DNA of 64,000 nt, taken from assembly GCA_002366835.1 (NCBI GenBank), contig DFBZ01000038.1, positions 1 through 64,000 of the forward strand, in the 5' to 3' direction. This stretch comes from Gammaproteobacteria bacterium UBA3067 (GTDB lineage: Bacteria > Pseudomonadota > Gammaproteobacteria > Pseudomonadales > UBA3067). Under the pieces are notes generated by a model. It searched no databases. It was not told where the DNA came from and saw only the letters and a list, made by a program, of their open reading frames with translations. The translations under genes were made by a program, and so were the position numbers. Positions 6,799-15,856 of the stretch are shown here, in pieces (position 1 is the stretch's first letter; each line of letters starts with the position of its first letter).

Positions 6799-8385
6799 AT
6801 GGCTGATGCCAATTTTCTCAATGAAATTAATAGGCGAAGAACTTTCGCTATCATCTCTCACCCGGATGCGGGTAAGACCACAATTACCGAAAAGCTATTA
6901 CTTTACGGGAAAATAATCCAGCAAGCAGGCACGGTGAAAGGTAGAAAGGCCGACCGTCATGCGACATCTGACTGGATGGAAATGGAAAAAGAGCGGGGGA
7001 TTTCCGTAACAACTTCCGTGATGCAGTTTCCTTATAAAGACTGCACTGTAAATTTACTGGATACACCCGGTCACGCAGATTTTTCCGAAGATACCTACCG
7101 TACTTTAACAGCGGTAGATTCGGCGCTGATGGTGATTGATGCGGCGAAAGGTGTTGAGGCTCGCACAGTTAAATTGATGGAAGTCTGTCGGTTGCGCGAT
7201 ACACCTATTCTTACATTCATGAATAAGATGGATCGTGATATTCGCGACCCGGTTGAGCTTCTGGATGAGGTGGAAGAAATCCTCAGTATTAAATGCGCAC
7301 CTATTACTTGGCCTATAGGCATGGGTAAAGAGTTTAAAGGTGTTTACAACCTGCAGGAGGATAAGGTCTTTCTTTACTCCCAGGGGCAAGGTCATACAGT
7401 GGCTGAGACTCGCGTTATTTCCGGTTTACACAGCGCAGAGTTAACAGAAGAGCTCGGTGATTATGCCGATGAGTTTCGTGATGAAATTGAGCTGGTGCAA
7501 GGCGCCAGTCATGAATTCGATCTAAATGCTTTTCTACGTGGTGAAGTGACACCGGTGTTTTTTGGTACGGCGCTTGGTAATTTCGGTGTAGACCATATGC
7601 TTGACGGCCTGTCTAAATGGGCGCCACCACCTCAAAGCCGCTTGGCTGGTGAGCGTGAAGTTCTGCCATTAGAAGAGAAGTTCAGTGGTTTTGTGTTCAA
7701 AATTCAGGCAAATATGGACCCCAAGCATAGGGATCGTATTGCCTTTATGCGGGTTTGCTCTGGCAAGTATCAAAAGAACATGAAGATGCGCCATGTGCGA
7801 ATCGCTAAGGATATTAAAGTGAATGATGCGCTGACTTTTTTAGCTGGCGAGCGCGCTCACCTTGAGGAGGCGTGGCCGGGCGATATTATTGGTCTGCATA
7901 ATCATGGCACGATTCAAATTGGCGATACCTTCACCGGTGGCGAAGATCTGCACTTTACCGGTATTCCCCATTTTGCTCCGGAGCTTTTTAAGCTGGTTCG
8001 CCTCAGAGACCCACTAAAAAGCAAACAGTTACAGAAAGGTCTTAAAGAGCTATCTGAAGAAGGGGCAACCCAGGTTTTTATGCCTAAGCGTAATAATGAG
8101 CTGATTGTGGGTGCAGTGGGTGTATTGCAGTTTGATGTTGTAGCTTACCGCCTTAAAGAAGAATACAAGGTGGATTGTTACTATGAGCCCATTAGTATTG
8201 CAACGGCTCGATGGGTTTATTGTGATGACGAGCTAAAGCTTCAGGAATTTGAGAAAAAAGCCGGGGATCAGCTATCCATTGATGGCGGTGGGCATCTTAG
8301 CTATTTGGCGCCGAGCCGCGTTAATCTCTCATTGATGGAGGAGCGCTGGCCGGATATTCAATTCCGCTCAACCAGGGAGCACTAA
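6799..8385 (+). CDS. prfC: Peptide chain release factor 3 (RF3)
   Basis: A GTPase that removes RF1 or RF2 from the ribosome after peptide release. The 528-residue protein has normal length. The GTP-binding domain shows the P-loop HPDAGKTT (21-28), the switch segment with RGISVTTS, DTPGH (88-92) and NKMD (142-145). Domain II and the C-terminal domain specific to RF3 follow (for example LKELSEEGATQVF and LQFDVVAYRL), which separates it from EF-G and TypA. The start ATG follows directly the short upstream region with paired palindromes. It sits alone between the abiE terminator and its own terminator at 8478. Confidence 0.97.
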   Translation: MADANFLNEINRRRTFAIISHPDAGKTTITEKLLLYGKIIQQAGTVKGRKADRHATSDWMEMEKERGISVTTSVMQFPYKDCTVNLLDTPGHADFSEDTYRTLTAVDSALMVIDAAKGVEARTVKLMEVCRLRDTPILTFMNKMDRDIRDPVELLDEVEEILSIKCAPITWPIGMGKEFKGVYNLQEDKVFLYSQGQGHTVAETRVISGLHSAELTEELGDYADEFRDEIELVQGASHEFDLNAFLRGEVTPVFFGTALGNFGVDHMLDGLSKWAPPPQSRLAGEREVLPLEEKFSGFVFKIQANMDPKHRDRIAFMRVCSGKYQKNMKMRHVRIAKDIKVNDALTFLAGERAHLEEAWPGDIIGLHNHGTIQIGDTFTGGEDLHFTGIPHFAPELFKLVRLRDPLKSKQLQKGLKELSEEGATQVFMPKRNNELIVGAVGVLQFDVVAYRLKEEYKVDCYYEPISIATARWVYCDDELKLQEFEKKAGDQLSIDGGGHLSYLAPSRVNLSLMEERWPDIQFRSTREH

Positions 8386-8477
8386 ACTAGTCGGTTTACA
8401 GTCCATCGCTTCCATTAGGGGCGGTCATTCATAGGTCATGATTTACTCCAAAATATCATGTAGAATATTGCCCCCTT

Positions 8478-8513
8478 AATCAGGCTGATGCATGCCGTGT
8501 TGGCCTGATTTTT
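8478..8513 (+). terminator. Terminator between prfC and glcB
   Basis: A perfect 8-bp stem AATCAGGC / GCCTGATT (8478-8485, 8503-8510) with a 17-base loop and a short T run. It ends prfC transcription 70 bases before the glcB start. Confidence 0.6.
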
Positions 8514-8582
8514 ATGCATTACATATCAATAAATGCGCAGAACTCTTATTTAGTAACTAGAAACCTTTTCGAGGCAACAGCT

Positions 8583-10766
8583 ATGACAGAACGTATTCAA
8601 GTTGGTGGTTTACAGATTGCAAAAGTGCTTTATGACTTGGTGGCAAATGATATCGCTCCGGGCACTGGCATTGAGCCCGATGCATTCTGGGCTTCTTTTG
8701 AAAAGGTTGTAAATGAATTCTCGCCAAAAAACAAAGCACTGCTTGAAAAACGTGAAGTTATTCAGAAGCAACTGGACGAGTGGTACCGAAACAATGCTGG
8801 TCAGAGCATTGATATGGCTGAATACAAAGCATTTCTGAAGGATATTGGCTACTTGGTGCCAGAAGGGGATGACTTTAAAGTAAACACTGAAAATGTTGAT
8901 GCAGAAATCGCTACCATCGCAGGGCCGCAATTAGTTGTGCCGGTGATGAACGCTCGTTACGCCCTTAATGCCACCAACGCACGTTGGGGCAGTCTTTATG
9001 ATTCTCTGTACGGCACGAATGTTATTAGTGATGACGGTGGTGCCGAGAAAGGCAAAGGTTACAACCCCAAGCGTGGCGATAAGGTGATTGCTTATGCGCG
9101 TAAGTTCCTTGATGAGTCCGCCCCCTTGGCAAGCGGCAGTCATGCCAATGCCACGCAATATGCCATACATGACGGCAAGCTCCGTGTGAGCCTTGAGGGT
9201 GGAAGCCAAAGCGGCCTGGCTGATGAGGATATGCTGGTGGGCTACATTGGCGAAACAAGCTCTCCAAGCTCTGTGTTGCTAAAAAATAACGGCCTTCATA
9301 TTGAAATTCAGATCAATGCAGAAGGTGCAATCGGTAAAACAGATGCTGCAAACGTGAATGACGTAGCTCTTGAGAGTGCGATCACCACTATCCAAGATTG
9401 CGAAGACTCTGTTGCCGCCGTCGATGCCGAAGATAAAACACTTGTTTATCGCAACTGGTTAGGTCTGATAAAAGGCGATTTATCCGAAGAGTTACAAAAG
9501 GGCGGCAAGACAATTACCCGTACCCTCAATGCTGACCGTGTTTATACTTCGCTCAGTGGAGATACTCTGACACTTCCTGGGCGTAGCTTGTTATTGGTGC
9601 GCAATGTTGGCCACCTGATGACAAATAACGCAGTGCTGGATGCCAATGGTAACGAAGTGCCTGAGGGCATTATGGATGGCCTGCTGACCTCGCTGATTTC
9701 ATCTCATGATGTAAAAGGTAATGGCAAGTACCATAATAGTCGCGAAGGTAGCATTTACATTGTGAAGCCGAAAATGCACGGCCCTGAAGAGGTTCAGCTC
9801 ACGGTTGATTTGTTTGCAGCGATTGAAAGCGAGTTAGGCCTCGCGCCAAATACCTTGAAAGTGGGTATTATGGATGAAGAGCGTCGCACCACTGTTAACC
9901 TGAAAGAATGTATTCGCGTGGCAAAGGACAGAGTTATCTTTATTAATACTGGCTTTCTGGATCGTACAGGTGACGAGATTCATACCAGCATGGAAGCGGG
10001 CCCAATGGTCATGAAGGGTAAAATGAAGGAGCAAGCCTGGATTGGTGCTTATGAAGATTGGAACGTTGATATTGGTCTGGAATCAGGTCTCAGTGGTAAA
10101 GCACAGATTGGGAAGGGAATGTGGGCAATTCCTGATGATATGACATCTATGATGGAGGCTAAAATCGCCCACCCCATGGCCGGTGCAAATTGCGCTTGGG
10201 TTCCTTCGCCAACCGCAGCAACCTTGCACGTTATGCACTATCACAAAGTGAACGTTGCAGAACGTCAGAAGGAACTGGCCAGCCGCAGTCGCGCCAACCT
10301 TGATGATATCCTCACGGTTCCTTTACTGGGCGACACCACGCTTTCTGCACAAGAGATTCAACGTGACTTAGATAACAATGCACAGGGTGTTCTAGGTTAT
10401 GTTGTTCGCTGGGTTGAGCATGGCGTAGGCTGTTCCAAAGTGCCTGATATTAATGATGTTGGTCTTATGGAAGACCGTGCAACACTGCGAATTTCCAGTC
10501 AGCATATCGCAAACTGGCTGCGTCATGACGTATGTAGTGAAGAGCAAGTGCGTGAAACCCTCGAGCGTATGGCGGCTGTGGTAGATCGGCAAAACGCCGG
10601 TGACGCAGAATATCGTGATATGGCGCCTGACTTTGCCAATAGCGTTGCTTTTCAAGCGGCTTGCGATCTTGTATTTAAGGGTGTCGAGCAGCCGAGTGGT
10701 TATACCGAGCCTGTTTTGCACGCACGCCGTCGTGAAGCAAAAGAGAAATTTTCTAGCTCAAACTAA
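8583..10766 (+). CDS. glcB: Malate synthase G
   Basis: Condenses glyoxylate with acetyl-CoA to make malate, allowing growth on C2 compounds or glycolate. The protein is monomeric and large; from the ATG at 8583 it is 727 residues, the usual length of isoform G. That start gives the family N-terminus MTERIQVGGLQIAKVL and has GAGG about 9 bases upstream; an earlier in-frame ATG at 8514 would add 23 unrelated residues and overlap the terminator. Conserved blocks visible include TIQDCEDSV in the first third, GSIYIVKPKMHGPEEV, GIMDEERRTT, and MEAKIAHPMAGANCAWVPSP near the catalytic end. No isocitrate lyase is in the window, so whether it serves the glyoxylate bypass or glycolate use cannot be told here. 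Confidence 0.96.
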   Translation: MTERIQVGGLQIAKVLYDLVANDIAPGTGIEPDAFWASFEKVVNEFSPKNKALLEKREVIQKQLDEWYRNNAGQSIDMAEYKAFLKDIGYLVPEGDDFKVNTENVDAEIATIAGPQLVVPVMNARYALNATNARWGSLYDSLYGTNVISDDGGAEKGKGYNPKRGDKVIAYARKFLDESAPLASGSHANATQYAIHDGKLRVSLEGGSQSGLADEDMLVGYIGETSSPSSVLLKNNGLHIEIQINAEGAIGKTDAANVNDVALESAITTIQDCEDSVAAVDAEDKTLVYRNWLGLIKGDLSEELQKGGKTITRTLNADRVYTSLSGDTLTLPGRSLLLVRNVGHLMTNNAVLDANGNEVPEGIMDGLLTSLISSHDVKGNGKYHNSREGSIYIVKPKMHGPEEVQLTVDLFAAIESELGLAPNTLKVGIMDEERRTTVNLKECIRVAKDRVIFINTGFLDRTGDEIHTSMEAGPMVMKGKMKEQAWIGAYEDWNVDIGLESGLSGKAQIGKGMWAIPDDMTSMMEAKIAHPMAGANCAWVPSPTAATLHVMHYHKVNVAERQKELASRSRANLDDILTVPLLGDTTLSAQEIQRDLDNNAQGVLGYVVRWVEHGVGCSKVPDINDVGLMEDRATLRISSQHIANWLRHDVCSEEQVRETLERMAAVVDRQNAGDAEYRDMAPDFANSVAFQAACDLVFKGVEQPSGYTEPVLHARRREAKEKFSSSN

Positions 10767-10777
10767 TGTGTATGTAA

Positions 10778-10815
10778 GTTTAGGTTGCCTTGTTGTTAGT
10801 CGGGGCAGCCTAAAC
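10778..10815 (+). terminator. Hairpin after glcB
   Basis: A 12-bp stem with one G-T pair (10778-10789 against 10804-10815) and a 14-base loop, 11 bases after the glcB stop. There is no T run directly after it, so it may act as an RNA 3'-end stabiliser or be the first part of a terminator. A second overlapping inverted repeat (CCCTAAG / CTTAGGG) follows. Confidence 0.5.
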
Positions 10816-11109
10816 CCTAAGTGCTTATTTATGAAACGCTTAGGGACGTTTCGGTTTTTCCTTTTTCGCCTCATTTATTCTCCCGTTTAGTATAAAGCCT
10901 GTTTACATTATGCCTATTGGCGCTAGAATGCGGCTTTGGCTGTGATCGGAGCAAAAAATACCCGCGAGAAGAGGCTTAAATCTAGAAAATAATACAGCCT
11001 TTATCTATAGGGATATAGGGGCTTAGTTCTCCCCACTGCCTGTTTAATAACGTTTGTTGGTGCGCGGATATACCCAACCTTTTAATAATAAAATTCCAAA
11101 GGAATACGT
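10816..11109. other. Intergenic stretch before the MoxR gene, no gene seen
   Basis: Holds a T-rich tract near 10850-10865, and otherwise no family-like frame. The small frames here lack ribosome sites. It presumably carries the promoter of the moxR/coxE-like unit; only the ribosome site AAAGGAA before 11110 is clear. Confidence 0.4.
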
Positions 11110-12057
11110 ATGAGTAGCTATGACGAAGCAAAGATTGCTTCAGTTGATACCTTAAAAGATGGGTTTGAATCACTGGGCTATATTTCCAGCGATCAGATTG
11201 CCACGGCGGTTTATATTGCTTGTAAACTGGAAAAGCCCATTTTAGTGGAAGGTCCTCCCGGTGTAGGTAAAACCGAGCTTGCAAAGGCTACCGCTGAGCT
11301 GTTGGATTTACCACTTATTCGTATGCAGTGCTATGAAGGGCTTGATGAAAGTAAGGCGCTTTACGAGTGGAAATACGGTAAGCAGTTGCTTTATACCCAA
11401 GTGTTAAAAGAGAAGCTGCACGACATTCTGGATGGAGCAGATAACCTCAGCGATTCTATTGGCCGTCTGCATGAATTTAGCGACGTGTTTTATTCCGAAG
11501 AGTTTCTTGAGCCTCGGCCACTCTTAAAAGCATTAAAAGCGCCGAAAGGCTCTGTGATGCTTATTGATGAAATTGACAAAGCTGACCACGAGTTCGAATC
11601 TTTTCTTTTAGAAATGCTTTCTGATTATGCCATCTCTATTCCAGAAATCGGTACAGTTGAAGCCGATGAAAAGCCGGTTGTATTTCTTACCAGTAACAAT
11701 ACGCGAGAGCTAAGCGATGCCCTTAAGCGACGCTGCTTGCACCTCTATATTCCATTCCCGGAAGAGAAGCTTGAGTTAGCGATTATTAAATCCCGAGTGC
11801 CTGAGTTATCTGAAGCATTAAACCAAGAGCTGGTTGGCTTTATACAAGGGCTGCGTGAAATGGATTTAAAAAAGAAACCTGCCGTAAGCGAAACCATCGA
11901 TTGGGCCAGAACCTTGCTGTTGCTTCATGCTGATCGTTTAGATGCAGACATGATTCGCAATACCCTTAACGTTATTCTTAAGCATGAAGAAGATATACGC
12001 AACGTGGATGATCAGCTTGGCGTATTGATGGGTAAAGCAGAAAAATCAGTGCGATAA
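11110..12057 (+). CDS. MoxR-family AAA+ ATPase (CoxD-like)
   Basis: A 315-residue ATPase of the MoxR type, which remodel or activate metal-containing enzymes together with a von Willebrand A partner. Walker A is GPPGVGKT at 48-55, Walker B LIDEID at 151-156, sensor 1 SNNT near 195-198, and an arginine-rich RRC motif near 206. The partner VWA protein starts 28 bases downstream, the usual arrangement. It is closest in style to the CoxD ATPases next to CoxE-like proteins, but this locus has no carbon-monoxide dehydrogenase genes. A molybdenum hydroxylase (iorAB) lies about 3 kb downstream on the same strand and might be a client; that link is only inference. Confidence 0.88.
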   Translation: MSSYDEAKIASVDTLKDGFESLGYISSDQIATAVYIACKLEKPILVEGPPGVGKTELAKATAELLDLPLIRMQCYEGLDESKALYEWKYGKQLLYTQVLKEKLHDILDGADNLSDSIGRLHEFSDVFYSEEFLEPRPLLKALKAPKGSVMLIDEIDKADHEFESFLLEMLSDYAISIPEIGTVEADEKPVVFLTSNNTRELSDALKRRCLHLYIPFPEEKLELAIIKSRVPELSEALNQELVGFIQGLREMDLKKKPAVSETIDWARTLLLLHADRLDADMIRNTLNVILKHEEDIRNVDDQLGVLMGKAEKSVR

Positions 12058-12085
12058 AACCGAATAATTTCACGGTAAAAAAATC

Positions 12086-13591
12086 ATGGAAAAGACCCTT
12101 GGTGAATTCGTACAGGCTTTGAGAAACTCGGATGTGCGCGTTTCAACTTCCGAAACGATTGATGCAATTCGTGTTATCAATATGGTTGGCCTTGAAGATA
12201 AAGCTGTTCTGAAGAACGCTTTGCGCACAGCGTTGTCGAAAAGTGATGTAGAGAAAGAAAACTTTGATCACTGCTTTGATAATTTCTTCTCCTTTTCTCG
12301 AATTAATGAATTCAAGGCAAAAACCAACGCGGAAGAGCTTGCCGAAATATCTGAACCCGATGAGGACGAAAGTAGTTTGTCTGATGAAGGTGACGGCGGT
12401 TCTGGTATGGGGGGTGCAGGAGGTGGTGGTTCAGGCATGGGTGACGGCGGCGGTGCTGGTGGCGAAGTGCTTTTACCAGAGTCTAGTAAAGACTTAGACG
12501 CTATTCTCAAAGAGCGCGGCCTTGTTCCTCAGTCAGCCTTAGCTCGAATGTTGCTGCGAGGAGACAGAGCAAATTTAACAGTTGCTCTAGCCGAAGCTGC
12601 ACGTGCCGTTAAATTAAACGAAATTAAGTTCTTTACTCAGAAGGGCTTGTATACGCGTAAAATAATGGTTCATATTGGCCTTGAAGAAATGGAACAAGAA
12701 ATGTTCCGATTTGCAAAGTCAGAAGATGTCTATGAGCGAGCATTAGGCAGAAGGATTAGGGAAGTACGTGAATACCTGCGCTCGGAAGTGCGTGACTATG
12801 TGGAAAAACAATTCCTCGTAGTGGCTGATGCGGAAGGCAAAGAGCTTAAAGATGAAATTACTCGCCATATCAAGTTGACGAATATTGAGCTGCGTGGTTT
12901 TTCTAACATCAAACAAGTCGTTCATAAAATGGCGAAACGACTTATTTCTATGCACTCGCGTCGAAAAAGAGTCAAAAATCGCGGTGTTATTGATATTCGA
13001 AAAACCCTAAGAAAAAATACAGCAAATGATGGTGTGCTGTTTGATCTGCACTGGAAAAGCACCAAAATTGACAGACCGAAAGTGATGGTGGTTTGTGATG
13101 TAAGTGGCTCTGTGCGAGAAGTGTCGCGTTTCCTGTTAATGTTTATTTACAGCATTACGGAAATTCTTCCCAACGTGAGGGCGTTTGCCTTTTCTGGGCG
13201 GCTGTTTGAAGTCACTCACATTTTTAAAGAAAAAACTCTGGAAAGTTCCGTAGAGCAGACTCTCGATGACTGTGGTTTTGGCTCTACTGATTACGGGCAG
13301 TCATTACAGGATTTTAAAGATATTTGTTTCGATGAGATCGATAATCGCACCACCATTATGATTCTCGGAGATGCACGAAATAACAATAATCCAAATCAAG
13401 AAAAAATTCTTGAAGAATTATATAATCGTGCCCGTCAGGTTATCTGGTTAAACCCGGAAGATAAAAGCCACTGGCGTTCTGGTGATTCTGAAATGCGTAA
13501 TTACGCAGTTTATTGTCACATGGTGGAGGTGTGTAATAGTCTTGCTCATCTTGAGCGCATCGTAAACCGTTTGTTACTTCGAGCAGGTTAA
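12086..13591 (+). CDS. CoxE-like VWA-domain protein, MoxR partner
   Basis: A 501-residue protein. The N-terminal part (1-100) is helical. A Gly-rich flexible linker (about 107-130, GSGM/GGGGSGMGDGGG repeats) follows, then a helical CoxE-type middle with many Arg residues (RRKRVKNRG near 290). The C-terminal von Willebrand A domain has an intact MIDAS metal site DVSGS at 338-342. CoxE/MoxR pairs act as chaperones in assembly of metalloenzymes. It is preceded by the MoxR ATPase and followed 7 bases later by a phosphorylase gene, so three genes likely share a transcript. The Gly-rich linker between acidic and helical parts is longer than I would expect in the family. Confidence 0.82.
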   Translation: MEKTLGEFVQALRNSDVRVSTSETIDAIRVINMVGLEDKAVLKNALRTALSKSDVEKENFDHCFDNFFSFSRINEFKAKTNAEELAEISEPDEDESSLSDEGDGGSGMGGAGGGGSGMGDGGGAGGEVLLPESSKDLDAILKERGLVPQSALARMLLRGDRANLTVALAEAARAVKLNEIKFFTQKGLYTRKIMVHIGLEEMEQEMFRFAKSEDVYERALGRRIREVREYLRSEVRDYVEKQFLVVADAEGKELKDEITRHIKLTNIELRGFSNIKQVVHKMAKRLISMHSRRKRVKNRGVIDIRKTLRKNTANDGVLFDLHWKSTKIDRPKVMVVCDVSGSVREVSRFLLMFIYSITEILPNVRAFAFSGRLFEVTHIFKEKTLESSVEQTLDDCGFGSTDYGQSLQDFKDICFDEIDNRTTIMILGDARNNNNPNQEKILEELYNRARQVIWLNPEDKSHWRSGDSEMRNYAVYCHMVEVCNSLAHLERIVNRLLLRAG

Positions 13592-13598
13592 GTAATCA

Positions 13599-14336
13599 AT
13601 GACAGTTGCGATTATTGGAGGAACAGGCCTCTGTGAGCTGGATGACTTTGTATTAAAAGAGTCTCTTGATATAACCACGCCCTTTGGCGAAACCTCCGCC
13701 CCAATTCTGGCAGGGCTTGTGGCAGGAAGGCCCATTTGTTTTCTTGCGCGACATGGCAAGCCGCATAGTATCCCCCCTCATCGCATCAATTACCGAGCTA
13801 ATATATGGGCTTTAAATAGTATCGGTATAAACAGAATTATTGCTGTCAACGCAGTGGGTGGTATTGCCGAATCTATGGGGCCAGCCCATATAAATATCCC
13901 TGATCAAATCATTGATTACACCACCCGCCGAGTGGGTAGTTTTTGTGATGATGATAAGGAAATGCCAACCCATATAGACTTTAGTTTTCCTTTTGACGAA
14001 AAACTCAGAAAAATACTCATAACTAAATCCGAAGCACTTTCTTTAGATTACTCCGCAGGCGGCGTATACGGGTGCACAGAAGGACCTCGTCTCGAAACGG
14101 CGGCGGAAATAAATCGTCTTGAAAACGACGGCTGTCATATTGTTGGAATGACGGCTATGCCCGAAGCTGCGCTCGCGAGAGAAAAGGGGATTGCTTATGC
14201 CTCAATTTCGTTGGTGGTAAATAAGGCGGCGGGGAAAAGTGAAACAATTATAACGATGGGTGACATCGAAGAGGCATTAAAAAGTGGTATAGCCAGCGTA
14301 TATAAGCTGTTGAGAGAAGTGCTTCCTGATTTGTAA
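13599..14336 (+). CDS. S-methyl-5'-thioinosine phosphorylase (MTAP/PNP family)
   Basis: A 245-residue purine nucleoside phosphorylase-fold enzyme. GGTGL at 7-11 and RHGKPH hold phosphate; NAVGGI, CTEGPRLET and MTAMPEAALARE form the base and ribose pocket. The overall pattern, including IPPHRINYRANIWAL, matches the Pseudomonas methylthioinosine phosphorylase type better than mammalian-like MTAP, so the likely role is salvage of methylthioadenosine after deamination. A methylthioadenosine phosphorylase activity cannot be excluded. It begins 7 bases after the CoxE-like gene and ends before a strong terminator. Confidence 0.83.
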   Translation: MTVAIIGGTGLCELDDFVLKESLDITTPFGETSAPILAGLVAGRPICFLARHGKPHSIPPHRINYRANIWALNSIGINRIIAVNAVGGIAESMGPAHINIPDQIIDYTTRRVGSFCDDDKEMPTHIDFSFPFDEKLRKILITKSEALSLDYSAGGVYGCTEGPRLETAAEINRLENDGCHIVGMTAMPEAALAREKGIAYASISLVVNKAAGKSETIITMGDIEEALKSGIASVYKLLREVLPDL

Positions 14337-14362
14337 AAGCCTTTCTATTTCTCGGTTCATAA

Positions 14363-14398
14363 AAAAGCCCGCTTATCGATGATAAGCGGGCTTTTTTT
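14363..14398. terminator. Bidirectional terminator between convergent genes
   Basis: A 15-bp perfect stem (14363-14377 / 14381-14395) around GAT, flanked by A and T runs on either side, so it can stop both the phosphorylase transcript and the minus-strand gene ending at 14412. Confidence 0.92.
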
Positions 14399-14411
14399 AT
14401 TGCCTTAGGTA

Positions 14412-15707
14412 TTAGTGAACAATAACTTTGGCAGGGTTCATTATTTGCTGCGCTGCTTTTTCAGGGTTATTCCCCTGCCACAAGTCAGGTGCAAAATATA
14501 AGTTGAAGTTTAAGATTCCTTCACTACCAAAAGGGATGTCGGTTATTGATGGCCCTAATTCTGAGTTGCTGCCTTTGTAACGCTCGGGTTTATTTGCCTT
14601 ATCTCCAGCATTCTCGTCGGCATAAACGGCACTAAGGGTCGGGTCAAAACCTTCGTTTCTAAAGAAGAAGAAAAACATATCCCAGTTTTTACCTGAGCTA
14701 ATAGCGATCCACGGATTATCTAGATCGGTTGTGTACTTCTCTCTTTGTTTTTCAGCTTCTTTGCTACCAGTAATCATGGGCTCTTTGGGGCCCAATGCTG
14801 TGCGGTAGCGACTGCCTTCAAAATCAACATAATCGAGGGTAACGTCAATGCTTAGGGCGCTTAGTGCTTTACCTGCTGAAGGAAAGAAAACAAATAGAGG
14901 GTACTCAATTGTCTGTGCGGTGAAAGTAGTGGTTAATCCACCTTGTGCCAAATTAATTCCGAGTATGGCGATCGTAGCATCCGCTTCAACAATGGCTCTA
15001 ACCGGGCCGTTTTTTACTGCAAGTGTATTAACTGGCACGATAGCGTTGTGCAGTGTTGCTTTGATAAAACCAAGCTTGGCTTTAATACGTACCTTCATGG
15101 TGTCTAGAACATTGGGTGCGGAAGGCGTTCCTTCGAACCCTTTGATTATCCAGTCTTCCCACACGAGGATGTGCTCAGGGTCAACTTGTAGAGTGTAGGA
15201 TTCAGCGTCTACTAGTCCAGTTTCAAAGTTGTAGTGAGCATAATGTTTGTCACTTCGTTGGCTATTACCCTCTACAACATATGCGTAGCGTTGAATGCCG
15301 TCTTCAGAAATTTCTAGCTCTGAAATGATGCTCCCTTCAATACCTTGAAGCTGCTCTTGGGTCGCTTTTGGCCCCATATCCTTGTACATGAATGCTAGCT
15401 GGTCATTTTCTTCGAAAATGCCTACTTGGCCTTGGACAGAAATTTTGCCGCCAGGTACGTGAACGAGGCCTTTAATGTTTAGATCATCAAATTGAAATGG
15501 GATAGCAGTGAGCTTGTTGTCACTAATCGCCATAACTGAATAGGGTTCGGCTGATTTATTGAGCAGTTTTGGCAGCTCTTTGCCCGTTACAATGGTTATT
15601 TCCAGATTTCTTGCGGGGCTCATTTGGCTGGTGTCATTCGCAAATAATGAAGTGCTTAAAAGCGAAAAGACAAAAGCAACATATAGCTTTTTTAGAGTTA
15701 GAGGCAT
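14412..15707 (-). CDS. Secreted or periplasmic protein of unknown function
   Basis: A 431-residue protein with a clean signal peptide (residues 1-23, SLFAND). I do not recognise the family. The mature part looks all-beta, with alternating hydrophobic strands and few Cys, and contains FDDLNI, LVWEDWIIKGF, TFTAQTIEYPLFVFFPSAGK, and a run of five Phe in WDMFFFFFRNEG. No membrane helix follows the signal peptide. The gene is alone on the minus strand, facing a terminator at its 3' end. A carbohydrate- or lipid-binding role would suit the fold impression, but there is no direct evidence. Confidence 0.75.
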   Translation of the reverse strand: MPLTLKKLYVAFVFSLLSTSLFANDTSQMSPARNLEITIVTGKELPKLLNKSAEPYSVMAISDNKLTAIPFQFDDLNIKGLVHVPGGKISVQGQVGIFEENDQLAFMYKDMGPKATQEQLQGIEGSIISELEISEDGIQRYAYVVEGNSQRSDKHYAHYNFETGLVDAESYTLQVDPEHILVWEDWIIKGFEGTPSAPNVLDTMKVRIKAKLGFIKATLHNAIVPVNTLAVKNGPVRAIVEADATIAILGINLAQGGLTTTFTAQTIEYPLFVFFPSAGKALSALSIDVTLDYVDFEGSRYRTALGPKEPMITGSKEAEKQREKYTTDLDNPWIAISSGKNWDMFFFFFRNEGFDPTLSAVYADENAGDKANKPERYKGSNSELGPSITDIPFGSEGILNFNLYFAPDLWQGNNPEKAAQQIMNPAKVIVH

Positions 15708-15856
15708 GCGCCACTCCTTGAGTGTTTTTGAGGTTTCTAATTGTTGTTTAGCGGTCGCAGATTAAAACAAAATCTACTGGGTAATTCAAGGTGAAGACAC
15801 AGGGCACGTGCGGTCTATGCGGGCAGGCAGGTGATATAGCTTGCTTACCTAGAGGG

